Positions 18,301-26,923 are shown, numbered from the stretch's first letter. The stretch: DNA of 64,000 nucleotides from Geobacteraceae bacterium (GCA_016720395.1 JADKKR010000005.1:1-64000); one strand, 5' to 3'. Notes: generated from the letters alone by a model not told the origin. Numbers and translations are program-made.

Positions 18301-18587
18301 ACGCCAACATGGTCAGGGAGGATCTCAACTTCACCATCGGTGTCCAGCCGCTGCAGACGGTTGACAAGATCGTCAACCGCATCCCGGTGGTGGGCTGGCT
18401 GTTGACCGGCAAGGGCAAGGATTTCCTGACCGTCTTTTTCGAGGCAAAAGGGAAGTGGTCGGACCCCGCAGTTTCAGCGATCCCGGTCAAGTCTATTGGA
18501 ATGGGTGTGCTGAACGTATTCAGGCGTGTATTCGAACTGCCGGTGCGCCTGTTCACTGATACGGGTGAGGTGATACTGGGAAAATAG
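15357..18587 (+). CDS. AsmA-family envelope protein
   Basis: A 1076-residue protein with one N-terminal membrane anchor (ILALIAAAFTIGLAVFL) and a very long beta-rich extracytoplasmic body, as in AsmA/YhdP-type proteins thought to bridge the envelope and carry phospholipids. The opening segment VNAYRDEILSTLQQSLNRKV and the C-terminal region around GSFAISDGNIVTQDL are AsmA-like. A TTG at 15345 is also in frame; ATG at 15357 is preferred. It is likely anchored in the inner membrane. It lies 85 bases after the CNNM gene and may be in the same operon. Confidence 0.85.
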   Translation: MRIRSYIKLSGILALIAAAFTIGLAVFLPRLLDVNAYRDEILSTLQQSLNRKVSFSSGTFAWHFGPSFVFNTVSVKEPDGSRDFLKAERITVKLALLPLLEKKVVLKDLRADRAEINLIRGSDGKLNIDDLLTPSKDSVPVHFRMVQLRQSTVQWRDVSVQQEGFRAVARNISLNIDHMERGRKGGFKLSCELPAVSGGAALIALSGSAKLPAEGRSLTETELNGSADIKQFEIGRFWSYYERFIPFANPGGRVDLASSFKGRLKDFAAKGKIRVSGASVVWPKVFHYTVAPGYLQLNYDLRLNASLIDIPSLELSTDGFRIKGSFQMNDYAGPDPRIVAKASTPATFRYEDVRSYVPYGIIPPDTSDYIEHKIKAGVFRLDTGVLDGRVSQIAHMEVADNYKTLLIRGPVEKAVLSYGPKAPVFSNIKGTIELKDKNFSLIGMTAQFGESPLKLDGTITEYNTDKTSDYQVRMEITPHTPEVAWLARIAGANKLEFGGTSSLVLNGSGHYSAYHLNGSWDLKQAVYSFPGAIRKPSGMNNHLNFTSVISAGETRLTSLAYNLSPLMLSATALLKYADRPYLGFELQTNQFAMSEALPILTEWQKYRPRGRVKAQLSGTGNPEDFAAMNYAGTIALNSFSLQPDGKFKTVSGINGSVTFKGNSLETSRTTVRYGDSPLTVTGQVRSLKNGEAEIEISSPRFLLRDIDLAAPGSDTAIRRMNGSFSVRGGRYTIKSFSGLLNSSNFSVSGIYAGGSSPEANFAVTSSNLDVDDLLLLARFGTPGAASGKTAPKGDLKLRLTAEAGKYGRIPFSKLNVTANHDTGALYLQSLDAGVFGGRLSAKGRVAPGGDLGSRYDINFNLERVDAEKFTQALDISRDVTGSLNAQGDVTAQGETIADIKKTALGNVRLRLEDGSLHKFSVLSKVFSILNVSQLLKFQLPDMVSNGMPYNEVKGSFAISDGNIVTQDLFIASDAINISVIGNANMVREDLNFTIGVQPLQTVDKIVNRIPVVGWLLTGKGKDFLTVFFEAKGKWSDPAVSAIPVKSIGMGVLNVFRRVFELPVRLFTDTGEVILGK

Positions 18588-18634
18588 TGCGTCGCTACAG
18601 ACCTGCCGATTGGAAGGCCGCCGCATGAAAATAA

Positions 18635-18662
18635 ACGCCCCGTGAGGAAACTCGCGGGGCGT
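18635..18662 (-). terminator. Intrinsic terminator of cysE-lpxC
   Basis: A 12-bp stem ACGCCCCGCGAG / CTCACGGGGCGT (one G-U type mismatch) with a TTTC loop, followed on the minus strand by TTTATTTTC. It lies in the convergent gap between the AsmA-type gene and lpxC and may serve both. Confidence 0.75.
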
Positions 18663-18698
18663 TGTGTGTGAAGCTGGATAATGAAGCGATCGGCTCTT

Positions 18699-19526
18699 TT
18701 AGTAGACTCCGTAGTTGTCAGGATTCGAAAAAAGCTCCCGGAGCAGGAGGTTGTTGAGATGATGGCCGGTCTTGTTGGCCTCTACCTTGCCCAGGATGCG
18801 GTAGCCGCTGGTGTAGAGGTCGCCGATCAGGTCGAGGATCTTGTGATTGACCAGTTCCTTGCGATAGCGCAGACCCTGCGGGTTGACGATGTCATCCATG
18901 CCGATCACCACCGCGTTGTCCAGCGATCCCCCCTTGGCCAGCCCGGCCTTCTTGATGGCCTCGATCTCCTCAAGCAGGGTAAAGGTCCGCGAGTTGATGA
19001 TCGAGAAGGCGTTTTCCACGTCCGTGACCCGCTTCTTCTGCTTGCCAACCGGCTGGCGGAACTCGATGGTCATGGTGATATCCAGGGTGTTGTGCGGTTT
19101 GATGCGCACCCAGGCGTCGTTGTGTGTGACCTCCACCGGTCGCTGTACCTTGAGATAAACGCCGCTTTCCGGGAACTCATAGATGCCGGCCTTCCACATG
19201 CCCTGATAGAACTCCCAGGCCGAACCGTCCAGGATCGGCACCTCCGGCCCGTCAATATAGACGAGGCAGTTGGTGATGCCGGAGAAATAGAAGGCCGCCA
19301 TGAGGTGCTCTATGGTGGAAACCGTAGCCCCCCCGCTGGCGATAAGGGTAGAGAGGCGGGTGTCGGCCACCATGTCGTAACGGGCCGGGATGATGGTGCC
19401 TTTGAAGACGAAGGCGATGCCGAATTCCCGTCGAGGGAGAAACTCAAGGGTGACCGGCTGCCCGGTATGCAGGCCGATGCCGGTGATCTTGAAGATGCGG
19501 TTTATCGTTGTCTGGCGTTTGATCAT
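18699..19526 (-). CDS. lpxC: UDP-3-O-acyl-N-acetylglucosamine deacetylase
   Basis: LpxC is the zinc enzyme for the committed step of lipid A synthesis, so the host makes lipopolysaccharide. Zinc and catalytic residues are in place: STIEHLMAAF (His), NHKILDLIGDLYTSG (His and Asp) and GHHLNNLLL (catalytic His). The QTTI start and TGIGLHTG segment are typical. At 275 residues it is shorter than the usual 300-305, but the core motifs are intact. Its ATG overlaps the cysE stop (ATGA), an arrangement pointing to co-translation. Confidence 0.95.
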   Translation of the reverse strand: MIKRQTTINRIFKITGIGLHTGQPVTLEFLPRREFGIAFVFKGTIIPARYDMVADTRLSTLIASGGATVSTIEHLMAAFYFSGITNCLVYIDGPEVPILDGSAWEFYQGMWKAGIYEFPESGVYLKVQRPVEVTHNDAWVRIKPHNTLDITMTIEFRQPVGKQKKRVTDVENAFSIINSRTFTLLEEIEAIKKAGLAKGGSLDNAVVIGMDDIVNPQGLRYRKELVNHKILDLIGDLYTSGYRILGKVEANKTGHHLNNLLLRELFSNPDNYGVY

Positions 19527-20209
19527 GACGTGACTTTCGTTTCCAGGCGACTCTTCAGTTCTTCATGTTCCTTTGCCAGCGAGTCGTATTTTCGTTCGAG
19601 TTCGCGGATCTGGTCAAACAGGCAGGCAATAGCCTTGGCCTCGGGATCAGGCAGCTGGCCATGCTGCAGGTCGGCCCGCCCCTCTTCCTTTTTCTCCTGC
19701 GCCATGACAATCCTGCCGGGGATGCCGACGACGGTCGCGTTTTCCGGCACCTCCTTGACCACCACCGAGTTGGAACCGATCTTGGCACCTTTTCCGACGG
19801 TAAACGGACCCAGGATCTTGGCCCCTGATCCGATGACGACATTGTCGTCCAGTGTCGGGTGCCGCTTGATCTTGTCCCAGGTTACCCCGCCAAGGGTCAC
19901 TCCGTGATAGAGTGTCACGTTGTCGCCGATCTCGGCGGTTTCTCCGATGACGACGCCCATGCCGTGGTCAATGAAGAACTTGCGTCCGATCTTTGCCCCG
20001 GGATGAATCTCGACACCGGTCAGAAACCGCCCGAGGTGGGAGATAAAGCGTCCCAGAAAAAAGAACTCATTGACCCAGAACCAGTGGGCGATTCGATAGA
20101 TCCAGAGGGCGTGAAGGCCGGGATAGCAGAAGATGATCTCGAAGACATTGCGCGCGGCGGGGTCCCGTTCAAAGACCGAATTGATATCCTCGCGGAGGTT
20201 TTTGAGCAT
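19523..20209 (-). CDS. cysE: Serine O-acetyltransferase
   Basis: Makes O-acetylserine for cysteine synthesis. The protein has the SAT helical start, the HPGAKIGRKFFIDHGMGVVI left-handed beta-helix segment, GVTLGGVTWDK and GAKILGPFTVGKGAKIGSNS, all typical of the EpsC/CysE group. The 228 residues include a coiled-coil-like charged C-terminal tail (LERKYDSLAKEHEELKSRLE) not found in minimal homologues. GAGG precedes the ATG. It is the upstream partner of lpxC. Confidence 0.95.
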   Translation of the reverse strand: MLKNLREDINSVFERDPAARNVFEIIFCYPGLHALWIYRIAHWFWVNEFFFLGRFISHLGRFLTGVEIHPGAKIGRKFFIDHGMGVVIGETAEIGDNVTLYHGVTLGGVTWDKIKRHPTLDDNVVIGSGAKILGPFTVGKGAKIGSNSVVVKEVPENATVVGIPGRIVMAQEKKEEGRADLQHGQLPDPEAKAIACLFDQIRELERKYDSLAKEHEELKSRLETKVTS

Positions 20210-20310
20210 GGAGCGTACCTCGTAGTTCAGTAAGTAGTCGTAGTTTTGAGACGTATCATATCCCTAGCAATTCTGTCAAATTCAATCATTGCGGCATGGC
20301 AACTTCTTTC

Positions 20311-20339
20311 TCGACAAAGCTCAATTTTTTCACTAGTAT
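20311..20339 (+). promoter_or_regulatory. Possible fumarase promoter
   Basis: TCGACA at 20311-20316 and TAGTAT at 20334-20339 with a 17-base spacer, about 65 bases before the fumarase start. Only a moderate match to the sigma-70 consensus. Confidence 0.35.
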
Positions 20340-20409
20340 GCCATGGCTTTGTATACACAATCCCGGTCCAGTGCGGCCTATTTGAAAGCAATGAAAGGAG
20401 AATCAGAGC

Positions 20410-22035
20410 ATGTCCACAAAACCCTTCGTGTATCAGGATCCATTTCCACTCGGCAAGGACGGGACCGTCTACCGCAAGATTGAGGGCTCCGAAAAATACA
20501 TCCTGGTAGAGAAATTTGCCGACAAGGACGTTGTCCGCGTTTGTCCCGAAGCGCTTTCGATCCTGGCCAACGAGGCCATGCGGGATGTCTCCTTTCTGCT
20601 GCGTCCGGCTCACAACGAGCAGGTCGCCAAGATCCTTGGCGACCCGGAGGCCTCCATGAACGATAAAGGGGTGGCCCTGGCCTTCCTGCGCAACGCCGAG
20701 ATAGCCGCCCAGTTTGACCTCCCGGTCTGCCAGGATACCGGCACCGCTACCGTGGCTGCCAAGAAGGGCCAGCAGATCTGGACCGGTGTCAAGGACGAGG
20801 AATGGCTCTCAAAAGGAATCTACAAGACCTACACCGAAGAAAACCTGCGCTATTCCCAGACCGTGGCCCTCGATATGTACGAGGAGATCAATACCGGAAC
20901 CAATCTGCCTGCCCAGATCGACATCCTGGCTACCGACGGCGACTACTACAAGTTTGTCTTCATGGCCAAGGGCGGCGGTTCTGCCAACAAGACCATGCTC
21001 TACCAGGAAACCAAGGCACTGCTCACTCCGGATAAACTCTACAAGTTCCTGGTCGAGAAGATGAAATACCTGGGAACCGCCGCCTGCCCTCCCTACCATA
21101 TCGCTTTCGTCATCGGGGGCACTTCGGCTGACCAGTGCATGAAGACCGTCAAGCTTGCCACCGCCAAGGAACTGGACGGGCTGCCCACCCAGGGGAACGA
21201 GCACGGGCAGGCCTTCCGCGACGTTGAGCTGGAGAACCGGCTGCTGGAAGCCGCCCAGAAACTCGGTATCGGCGCCCAGTTCGGCGGCAAGTATTTCGCC
21301 CACGACGTGCGGGTGATCCGTCTGCCCCGTCACGGTGCCTCCTGCCCGGTCGGCATGGCGGTATCCTGCTCGGCCGACCGCAACATCAAGGCCAAGATCA
21401 CCAAAGACGGTCTGTTCGTGGAGGAGATGGACCGCAATCCCGGCCGCCTGATCCCGCCGCAGTACCGCGGCAAGCACGAGCACGGCGTCAAGATCAACCT
21501 TAATATGCCGATGAAGGATATGCTGGCCGAGCTGACCAAGCACCCCGTATCCACGCCGCTGCTGTTGACCGGCACCATCGTTGTCGGTCGTGATATCGCC
21601 CACGCCAAGTTCAAGGAGATCATGGACAAAGGCCAGCCGCTGCCCGAGTACCTGCTCAACCATCCGATCTACTACGCCGGGCCGGCCAAGACTCCCAAGG
21701 GCAAGGCATCCGGTTCATTCGGCCCGACTACTGCCGGACGCATGGACTCCTATGTGGACGAACTCCAGTCCAAGGGCGGTTCGCTGATCATGATCGCCAA
21801 AGGCAACCGCAGCCAGCAGGTGACCGACGCCTGCAAGAAGTACGGCGGCTTCTACCTCGGCTCCATCGGCGGCCCGGCTGCCGTGCTGGCTGAGGAGAAC
21901 ATCAAAAAGGTCGAGTGTATCGACTTCCCCGAACTGGGTATGGAAGCGGTCTGGAAAATTGAAGTAGAGAACTTCCCGGCCTTCATCCTGGTTGATGACA
22001 AGGGTAATGATTTCTTCAAGCAGTTAGGCCTGTAA
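20410..22035 (+). CDS. Class I (iron-sulfur) fumarate hydratase
   Basis: Interconverts fumarate and malate in the citric-acid cycle. The 541-residue protein matches the single-chain FumA/FumB type: N-terminal alpha domain with PVCQDTGTATV, a second conserved block with HGASCPVGMAVSCSADRN, and the C-terminal beta domain with PTTAGRMDSYVDELQSKGGS and GGFYLGSIGGPAAVLAE. The Cys of QDTGT and the CPVG region are expected to ligate the oxygen-sensitive 4Fe-4S cluster, in keeping with an anaerobe. AAAGGAG precedes the ATG and a strong terminator follows. Confidence 0.95.
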   Translation: MSTKPFVYQDPFPLGKDGTVYRKIEGSEKYILVEKFADKDVVRVCPEALSILANEAMRDVSFLLRPAHNEQVAKILGDPEASMNDKGVALAFLRNAEIAAQFDLPVCQDTGTATVAAKKGQQIWTGVKDEEWLSKGIYKTYTEENLRYSQTVALDMYEEINTGTNLPAQIDILATDGDYYKFVFMAKGGGSANKTMLYQETKALLTPDKLYKFLVEKMKYLGTAACPPYHIAFVIGGTSADQCMKTVKLATAKELDGLPTQGNEHGQAFRDVELENRLLEAAQKLGIGAQFGGKYFAHDVRVIRLPRHGASCPVGMAVSCSADRNIKAKITKDGLFVEEMDRNPGRLIPPQYRGKHEHGVKINLNMPMKDMLAELTKHPVSTPLLLTGTIVVGRDIAHAKFKEIMDKGQPLPEYLLNHPIYYAGPAKTPKGKASGSFGPTTAGRMDSYVDELQSKGGSLIMIAKGNRSQQVTDACKKYGGFYLGSIGGPAAVLAEENIKKVECIDFPELGMEAVWKIEVENFPAFILVDDKGNDFFKQLGL

Positions 22036-22060
22036 TACTGTTCAGACCCTGTTGACCGGT

Positions 22061-22092
22061 CCCCGGCCGCATGAGCGGCCGGGGATTTTTTT
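22061..22092 (+). terminator. Intrinsic terminator after fumarase
   Basis: CCCCGGCCGC and GCGGCCGGGG form a perfect 10-bp stem with loop ATGA, followed by ATTTTTTT, 25 bases after the fumarase stop. Confidence 0.92.
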
Positions 22093-22391
22093 GCCGTACC
22101 CGCCGTTCCACACCTGTCTGCACGCCCCGCCTTTCGATGGAATCTGCTGTATAAAATAACCTCACCCGGTTTTGCATTGCAGAATTAGTGGTATAGTTTA
22201 AGGCAGACAACCATGCAATCCCCCAAAAGGTTTGAGAGTAAACTGGCCGGCCATGTCAAAGCAGCTGCAGGATGGTCATGAACTACGGGAGATTCAGAGC
22301 CTGAACCGTAAACCGGCACATGGTACATTTTATGCTAATGAACAGGTGAGTAGCGGAGCATGTTTATACTAACCTGTGAGGGATCTATCAC
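22093..22391 (+). other. Gap between fumarase and TPR gene
   Basis: No convincing gene. It holds a TATAGT box at 22192-22197 without a clear -35 partner. A 39-codon open frame at 22253-22372 on the plus strand has no ribosome binding site. The TPR gene's ribosome binding site (GAGGGATC) closes the gap. Confidence 0.5.
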
Positions 22392-22754
22392 ATGAAAGAG
22401 CATGACCACGCAGCGACTGAAACTCCTGAGATGATCTCACTGATGGGCTATTCCCTTGCCAGGGAATCCGGCCGGTTAAAAGAAGCTATAGCACTCTGTG
22501 AGAAAGCCTTATCGCTGAATCCGAATCAGCCGGAACATTACCTTAACCTGGGGCGTGTCTATATCCTGGCGAACAAGAGAGCTCCTGCCATACGGATATT
22601 CAAGGCCGGCCTGCGGATACGCAAGGATCCCAGAATCATGCAGGAACTGAAAAATCTCGGCATTCGCAAACCACCCTTCGTAAATTCGCTGGCGCGTGAT
22701 CATGTGATCAATGTTGTGGCGGGCAAGGTCTTCACTCTGTTAAGGCTCAGATAA
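22392..22754 (+). CDS. Small TPR-repeat protein
   Basis: 120 residues with at least two tetratricopeptide repeats (SLARESGRLKEAIALCEKAL then YLNLGRVYILANKRAPAIRIF), followed by a short basic C-terminal segment. There is no signal peptide, so it is probably a cytoplasmic adaptor of unknown partner. GAGGGATC lies at good spacing before the ATG. Monocistronic between two terminators. Confidence 0.75.
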   Translation: MKEHDHAATETPEMISLMGYSLARESGRLKEAIALCEKALSLNPNQPEHYLNLGRVYILANKRAPAIRIFKAGLRIRKDPRIMQELKNLGIRKPPFVNSLARDHVINVVAGKVFTLLRLR

Positions 22755-22773
22755 CAGCTCGTTTTCAAGCATC

Positions 22774-22804
22774 AAAAAAGGCACCCTGTCGGGTGCCTTT
22801 TTTT
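22774..22804. terminator. Bidirectional intrinsic terminator
   Basis: GGCACCC-TGTC-GGGTGCC with an A run on the left and a T run on the right serves both the TPR gene (plus) and the GAPDH gene (minus). Confidence 0.92.
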
Positions 22805-22827
22805 GTGTGGCAACCTGGGATTGTTTT

Positions 22828-24273
22828 TCAGTCGGGTACGGAAGGCAGCTCCAGGCCGGCCATCTTCTGGACCATGCGTACCACCTGGCAGCTGTAGCCA
22901 AACTCGTTATCGTACCAGACATAGAGTACACAGCGGTTTCCCTGCACGATGGTTGCCAGGGAATCGACTACTCCCGCATGCCGGGAACCGACAAAGTCGC
23001 TGGAAACGACTTCGGGGGAGTTGGTGTAGTCGATCTGGTTGTGCAGCGGCGAGTCAAGTGATATGTCACGCAGGTAGCCGTTGAGAGTTGCAACGTCAAT
23101 GTTCCGGGACAGTTCCAGGTTGAGGATGGCCAGTGAGACGTTGGGCGTCGGCACGCGAATGGCGTTGCCGGTAAGTTTGCCGCTGAGTTCAGGGATGACC
23201 TTGGCGACCGCCTTGGCAGCCCCTGTTTCCGTGATGACCATGTTCAGCGGTGCACTGCGGCCCCGCCGGGAATTCTTGTGGTAGTTGTCGATCAGGTTCT
23301 GGTCGTTGGTATAGGAGTGGCAGGTTTCCACATGTCCGCTGACGATGCCGAAACGGTCGCTGATCGCCTTGAGAACCGGAACGATTGCGTTGGTGGTGCA
23401 GCTTGCTGCGGAAAAGATCTGTTCCTCCGGGGTGATCAACTCGTTGTTCACACCGGCGACGATGTTGGGTATATCGCCCTTGCCGGGCGCAGTCAGGATC
23501 ACCTTGCTGATCCCCGGCGCCTTGAGGTGTCGTCCAAGTCCCTCGCGGTCACGCCACTTTCCGGTATTGTCGATCAGGATGGCGTTGTTGATGCCGTAAG
23601 GGGTGTAGTCGACATTCTCAGGGGCGTCGGCATAGATGATGCGGATCATGTTGCCGTTGGCGATGATGGCGTTTTCTTCCTCGTCGATGGTGATGATGCC
23701 CTGGAACTGGCCATGGATCGAGTCGCGCCGTAACAGGCTGGCCCGTTTGACCAGGTCGTCCGCGCCACCTTTCCGCACGACGGCAGCCCGCAGCCGAAGT
23801 TTTTCACCGCTGCCGGATTTATCTATCAGGATGCGTGCCAGCAGGCGCCCGATGCGCCCGAAACCGTAGAGCACGATATCGCGGGGTTCTTCCAGGATCG
23901 GGGCACGGCCGGTAATAAACCTGCTCAGTTCCTGCCGTACGAACTCTTCGACGCTTAACTCCGTTGACCGGGATTGATAGCGTACGGTCAATTTCCCGAT
24001 GTCGATCCGTGCTGGGGCCAGGTCCAACCGGGTTATCGCTTCGAGGATCGGGAAGGTGTCCCGCACTGAGAGTTCGTGGTCAAGAATCAGGCGTGCGAAA
24101 CGGTGTGCCTTGAGAATTTCTATAGTGGAACTGCGGACCAGTGACCGGCCGTAAACGGTTGTGACGATGTTGTTGTCACGGTAGAGACGTCCGATCAGGG
24201 GTAGCATCCACTCGGCATACTCTTCGAGACCCCGCCAGTCCTTGAGATATTCCTCCTGTTTCCGGTTGTTCAT
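22828..24273 (-). CDS. Glyceraldehyde-3-phosphate dehydrogenase, long form with N-terminal extension
   Basis: Residues from about 128 on are a GAPDH: LYGFGRIGRLLARIL is the NAD-binding loop, and FSAASCTTNAIVPVLKA holds the catalytic Cys. The C-terminal YVWYDNEFGYSCQVVRM is diagnostic. The first 125 or so residues (LKDWRGLEEYAEWMLPLIGRLY) are an extra helical domain, giving 481 residues rather than 335. Long GAPDHs of this type occur in several proteobacteria alongside a glycolytic copy and are thought to work in gluconeogenesis. AAAGGAAA precedes the ATG. Cytoplasmic. Confidence 0.92.
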   Translation of the reverse strand: MNNRKQEEYLKDWRGLEEYAEWMLPLIGRLYRDNNIVTTVYGRSLVRSSTIEILKAHRFARLILDHELSVRDTFPILEAITRLDLAPARIDIGKLTVRYQSRSTELSVEEFVRQELSRFITGRAPILEEPRDIVLYGFGRIGRLLARILIDKSGSGEKLRLRAAVVRKGGADDLVKRASLLRRDSIHGQFQGIITIDEEENAIIANGNMIRIIYADAPENVDYTPYGINNAILIDNTGKWRDREGLGRHLKAPGISKVILTAPGKGDIPNIVAGVNNELITPEEQIFSAASCTTNAIVPVLKAISDRFGIVSGHVETCHSYTNDQNLIDNYHKNSRRGRSAPLNMVITETGAAKAVAKVIPELSGKLTGNAIRVPTPNVSLAILNLELSRNIDVATLNGYLRDISLDSPLHNQIDYTNSPEVVSSDFVGSRHAGVVDSLATIVQGNRCVLYVWYDNEFGYSCQVVRMVQKMAGLELPSVPD

Positions 24274-24577
24274 GGGGTTTCCTTTCTATGGTGTTGAATC
24301 TGTGTAACAGACGACTGTTGAGAGGCAAGGAGGCCGGCAGAGCTGCAGTGACTATCCGGCTGAATAAGTAAGCATTCTATGTATGTATCATGAGGTGTGA
24401 CGTATTACCATAGCTAATGGGCAGCCCTCAATGATAGGACACCGGAGGGCATTTTGGCCGGTTGCCGCATGACTGCTGGTATTCCGGCATCCGGTGTGTC
24501 AGACTGCTTGACACGGGTGCGTCAATATTGTACGCAAAATGTACCGCATACATCTCACGAGAAATGGAAATCGACCC
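24274..24577. other. Divergent gap between GAPDH and S1-domain genes
   Basis: No gene seen. It must hold divergent promoters. TTGACA at 24508-24513 is the only clear -35 box and is part of an inverted repeat TTGAC-N8-GTCAA (24508-24525) that could be an operator for the S1-domain gene. No matching -10 box was found. Confidence 0.4.
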
Positions 24578-25795
24578 ATGATAGACAACGACGAACGGGA
24601 TATGGCAGCAGATGAGGAGAACGACGGTGAAAACTTTGCCGATCTGTTTGAAAAGAGTGCCACGCGGACCAACTGGCTTGAGCCGGGACAGAAACTGACG
24701 GCACGGGTCCTCAAGGTTTCTGCCGAATGGATCTTCATCGATACAGGCCAGAAGGGAGAGGGGGTCGTTGACCGTAAGGAGTTTCTGGATCTGGATGGTA
24801 ACATCACCGTCAAAGAGGGCGACAGCATAACCGCTTATTTCATGTCATCGAGCCACGGCGAGATGCGCTTTACCACCAGGCTCGGCGGCGGGGCTTCCGG
24901 CAGTGCGCAGCTTGAGGATGCCTGGCGATCAGGTGTCCCGGTGGAGGGATTGGTCGAAAAAGAGATCAAGGGCGGCTTCGAAATCAAGCTGGGAGGGACT
25001 GCCCGAGCTTTCTGCCCTTTCTCTCAGATTGCACTGCGTCGTATGGACAGCGCCGAGTCGTTGATCGGCAGCCGTCTGGCGTTCAGGATCACGGATTACG
25101 CCGAAAACGGCCGTAATATAGTCGTTTCCCGCAGGTCACTGCTGGAAGAGGAGCAACGCCGCCTCAAGGACGAGGCCCAGGCAGGTATTGACGTGGGCAT
25201 GACCGTTGCCGGCACGGTTATCTCCCTGCAGGATTTCGGCGCTTTTGTCGATATCGGCGGCCTGGAGGGTTTGATCCCGATCTCGGAGATCGGCTGGAGC
25301 CGGGTGAAGGACGTCCGTGACGTGCTCAGCGTCGGCCAGCAGGTCACGGTCGTGGTCAAGGCGGTTGACCGGGAAAAGGACCGCATCTCCCTGAGTCTCA
25401 AGGACACCCTGGCGGACCCGTGGGATCAGGTGTCCCAGCTGTATCCCGAAGGTTCATTCCATACCGGGACCGTCTCGCGTCTGGCACCCTTTGGAGCATT
25501 CGTCACCCTGGCTTCGGGTGTGGATGGCCTGCTGCACATCTCAAAGCTGGGTGCGGGCAAGCGCATCAATCATCCCCGCGAGGTCCTCAAGGAGGGTGAG
25601 AGCGTCGAGGTGAAGATCGAGAACTTCGACCGCGCCAACCGACGGCTCTCCCTGGCCCTGGCCGGCGTTGCCCGAGCCGCGGATGAGGAAGAGGCTACCC
25701 TGGCCGAATTCAGGCGCCTGTCTTCGGAAGCGCCTGCCGGTATGGGAACACTGGGAGACCTGCTGAAGGCCAGGATGAACAGGAACAAAAAATAG
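24578..25795 (+). CDS. S1 RNA-binding domain protein
   Basis: About 405 residues with repeated S1 domains. The two best are near residues 210-285 (GMTVAGTVISLQDFGAFVDI and GLIPISEIGW) and 295-370 (GTVSRLAPFGAFVTL and GLLHISKLG). Two weaker ones come before, with EGVVDRKEF and VEGLVEKEIKGGFEI. It resembles a short ribosomal protein S1 or a YhgF/RNA-metabolism factor. True S1 normally has six domains, so this is probably a second S1-like protein. ATG at 24578 is preferred over 24539 because the conserved part starts after it. Confidence 0.8.
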   Translation: MIDNDERDMAADEENDGENFADLFEKSATRTNWLEPGQKLTARVLKVSAEWIFIDTGQKGEGVVDRKEFLDLDGNITVKEGDSITAYFMSSSHGEMRFTTRLGGGASGSAQLEDAWRSGVPVEGLVEKEIKGGFEIKLGGTARAFCPFSQIALRRMDSAESLIGSRLAFRITDYAENGRNIVVSRRSLLEEEQRRLKDEAQAGIDVGMTVAGTVISLQDFGAFVDIGGLEGLIPISEIGWSRVKDVRDVLSVGQQVTVVVKAVDREKDRISLSLKDTLADPWDQVSQLYPEGSFHTGTVSRLAPFGAFVTLASGVDGLLHISKLGAGKRINHPREVLKEGESVEVKIENFDRANRRLSLALAGVARAADEEEATLAEFRRLSSEAPAGMGTLGDLLKARMNRNKK

Positions 25796-25941
25796 GCTGT
25801 GCGTCGGGCCGCTTCGATGCCAGGGGCCGTTACTCCGTCTGCTGCCGTGAGTAAGCTGTTTCAGTATTGCCAACGTAGCTGATTTGTTTTACATTGACCC
25901 CCCCCGCGGGAGATCGAACTACTGCACGAGAAAGAGAACCG

Positions 25942-26835
25942 ATGTTTACCTTGAAACCCGAAGTTGTCGCCCAGCTCGAACGAGTACTCAGTTCCGTTGA
26001 AATGCTGCTTCCCAGGGCAGTCGCACCTATCGACTGGTCAGCCTGCCACGCTGCCAACTGGCGCCGCCATTCATTTTCCGGCTATATGGAAGCGGTGAAG
26101 GTCACTGATTCCACCACCCTGGTTGAGTTGCTGGGAGTCGAGGAGCAGAAAGAAATCATGGTCAGCAACACGCGCCAGTTCCTGGCCGGCCTGCCGGCCA
26201 ACAACGCCCTCCTGTGGGGCTCGCGCGGGTCCGGCAAGTCTTCGCTGGTAAAGGCCCTGCTTAATGAATTCGCCCCGCAGGGGCTGCGTGTGATCCAGAT
26301 TGAGAAGGAAGACCTGGTCTATCTGTCAGATATTTTCAACGCGGTGGAGAACGAGCCCTACCGGTTCATCCTACTGTGTGACGACCTGGCCTTCGAAGTC
26401 GGCGAACTGGGCTACAAGATGCTTAAAAGCGCCCTGGATGGCTCGGTCTATTCACCGCCGGAAAATGTCCTCATCTACGTCACGTCCAACCGCCGTCACC
26501 TGCTTCCGGAATATGATAGCGATAACATCGGCGGAAAGTTCGTCAGGGGAGAGTTGCAGCAGAGCGAGGCTACGGAGGAAAAGGTCTCCCTTTCGGACCG
26601 CTTCGGCATCTGGGTCGCCTTCTATGCCTTTTCCCAGGACCGGTATGTCGAAGCTGTCAGGCTGTCGGTGGATCGTGAGGCCCGCCAGCGCAACCTGACA
26701 ATCCCCTGGACAAAGGAACTGGAACGGGATGCCATCCAGTGGTCCCACGACAAGAGCAAGCGCTGCGGCCGTACCGCCTACCAGTTTGCCAAGAACTGGG
26801 TCGGTCGCTACCTGCTGACCAAGGCAGGGGCCTGA
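25942..26835 (+). CDS. DUF815-type AAA ATPase
   Basis: 297 residues with a Walker A loop LLWGSRGSGKSSLVKAL (about 95-112) and Walker B FILLCDDLAFE, followed by NVLIYVTSNRRHLLPEY, a segment characteristic of the DUF815 ATPases. The biological role is unknown. The start at 25942 leaves the family-like N-terminus; an in-frame TTG lies at 25894. It follows the S1 gene by about 145 bases and ends at a shared terminator. Confidence 0.82.
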   Translation: MFTLKPEVVAQLERVLSSVEMLLPRAVAPIDWSACHAANWRRHSFSGYMEAVKVTDSTTLVELLGVEEQKEIMVSNTRQFLAGLPANNALLWGSRGSGKSSLVKALLNEFAPQGLRVIQIEKEDLVYLSDIFNAVENEPYRFILLCDDLAFEVGELGYKMLKSALDGSVYSPPENVLIYVTSNRRHLLPEYDSDNIGGKFVRGELQQSEATEEKVSLSDRFGIWVAFYAFSQDRYVEAVRLSVDREARQRNLTIPWTKELERDAIQWSHDKSKRCGRTAYQFAKNWVGRYLLTKAGA

Positions 26836-26864
26836 AAGTAGAAAAATCGATTTTACCCTGAAAC

Positions 26865-26899
26865 AAAAAAGCCGCTACCTGAAAATGGTAGCGGCTTTT
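26865..26899. terminator. Bidirectional intrinsic terminator
   Basis: GCCGCTACC-TGAAAAT-GGTAGCGGC flanked by AAAAAA and TTTT separates the convergent DUF815 ATPase and outer-membrane protein genes. Confidence 0.9.
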
Positions 26900-26923
26900 G
26901 CTGGTAAGAGCGTGGAAGTGATC

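Noticed and set aside
18681..19907. 408-codon open frame opposite lpxC and cysE
   Set aside because: It crosses two certain genes and shows only shadow-type composition.
22253..22372. 39-codon open frame upstream of the TPR gene
   Set aside because: No ribosome binding site and no recognisable homology; kept only as a note in the gap.
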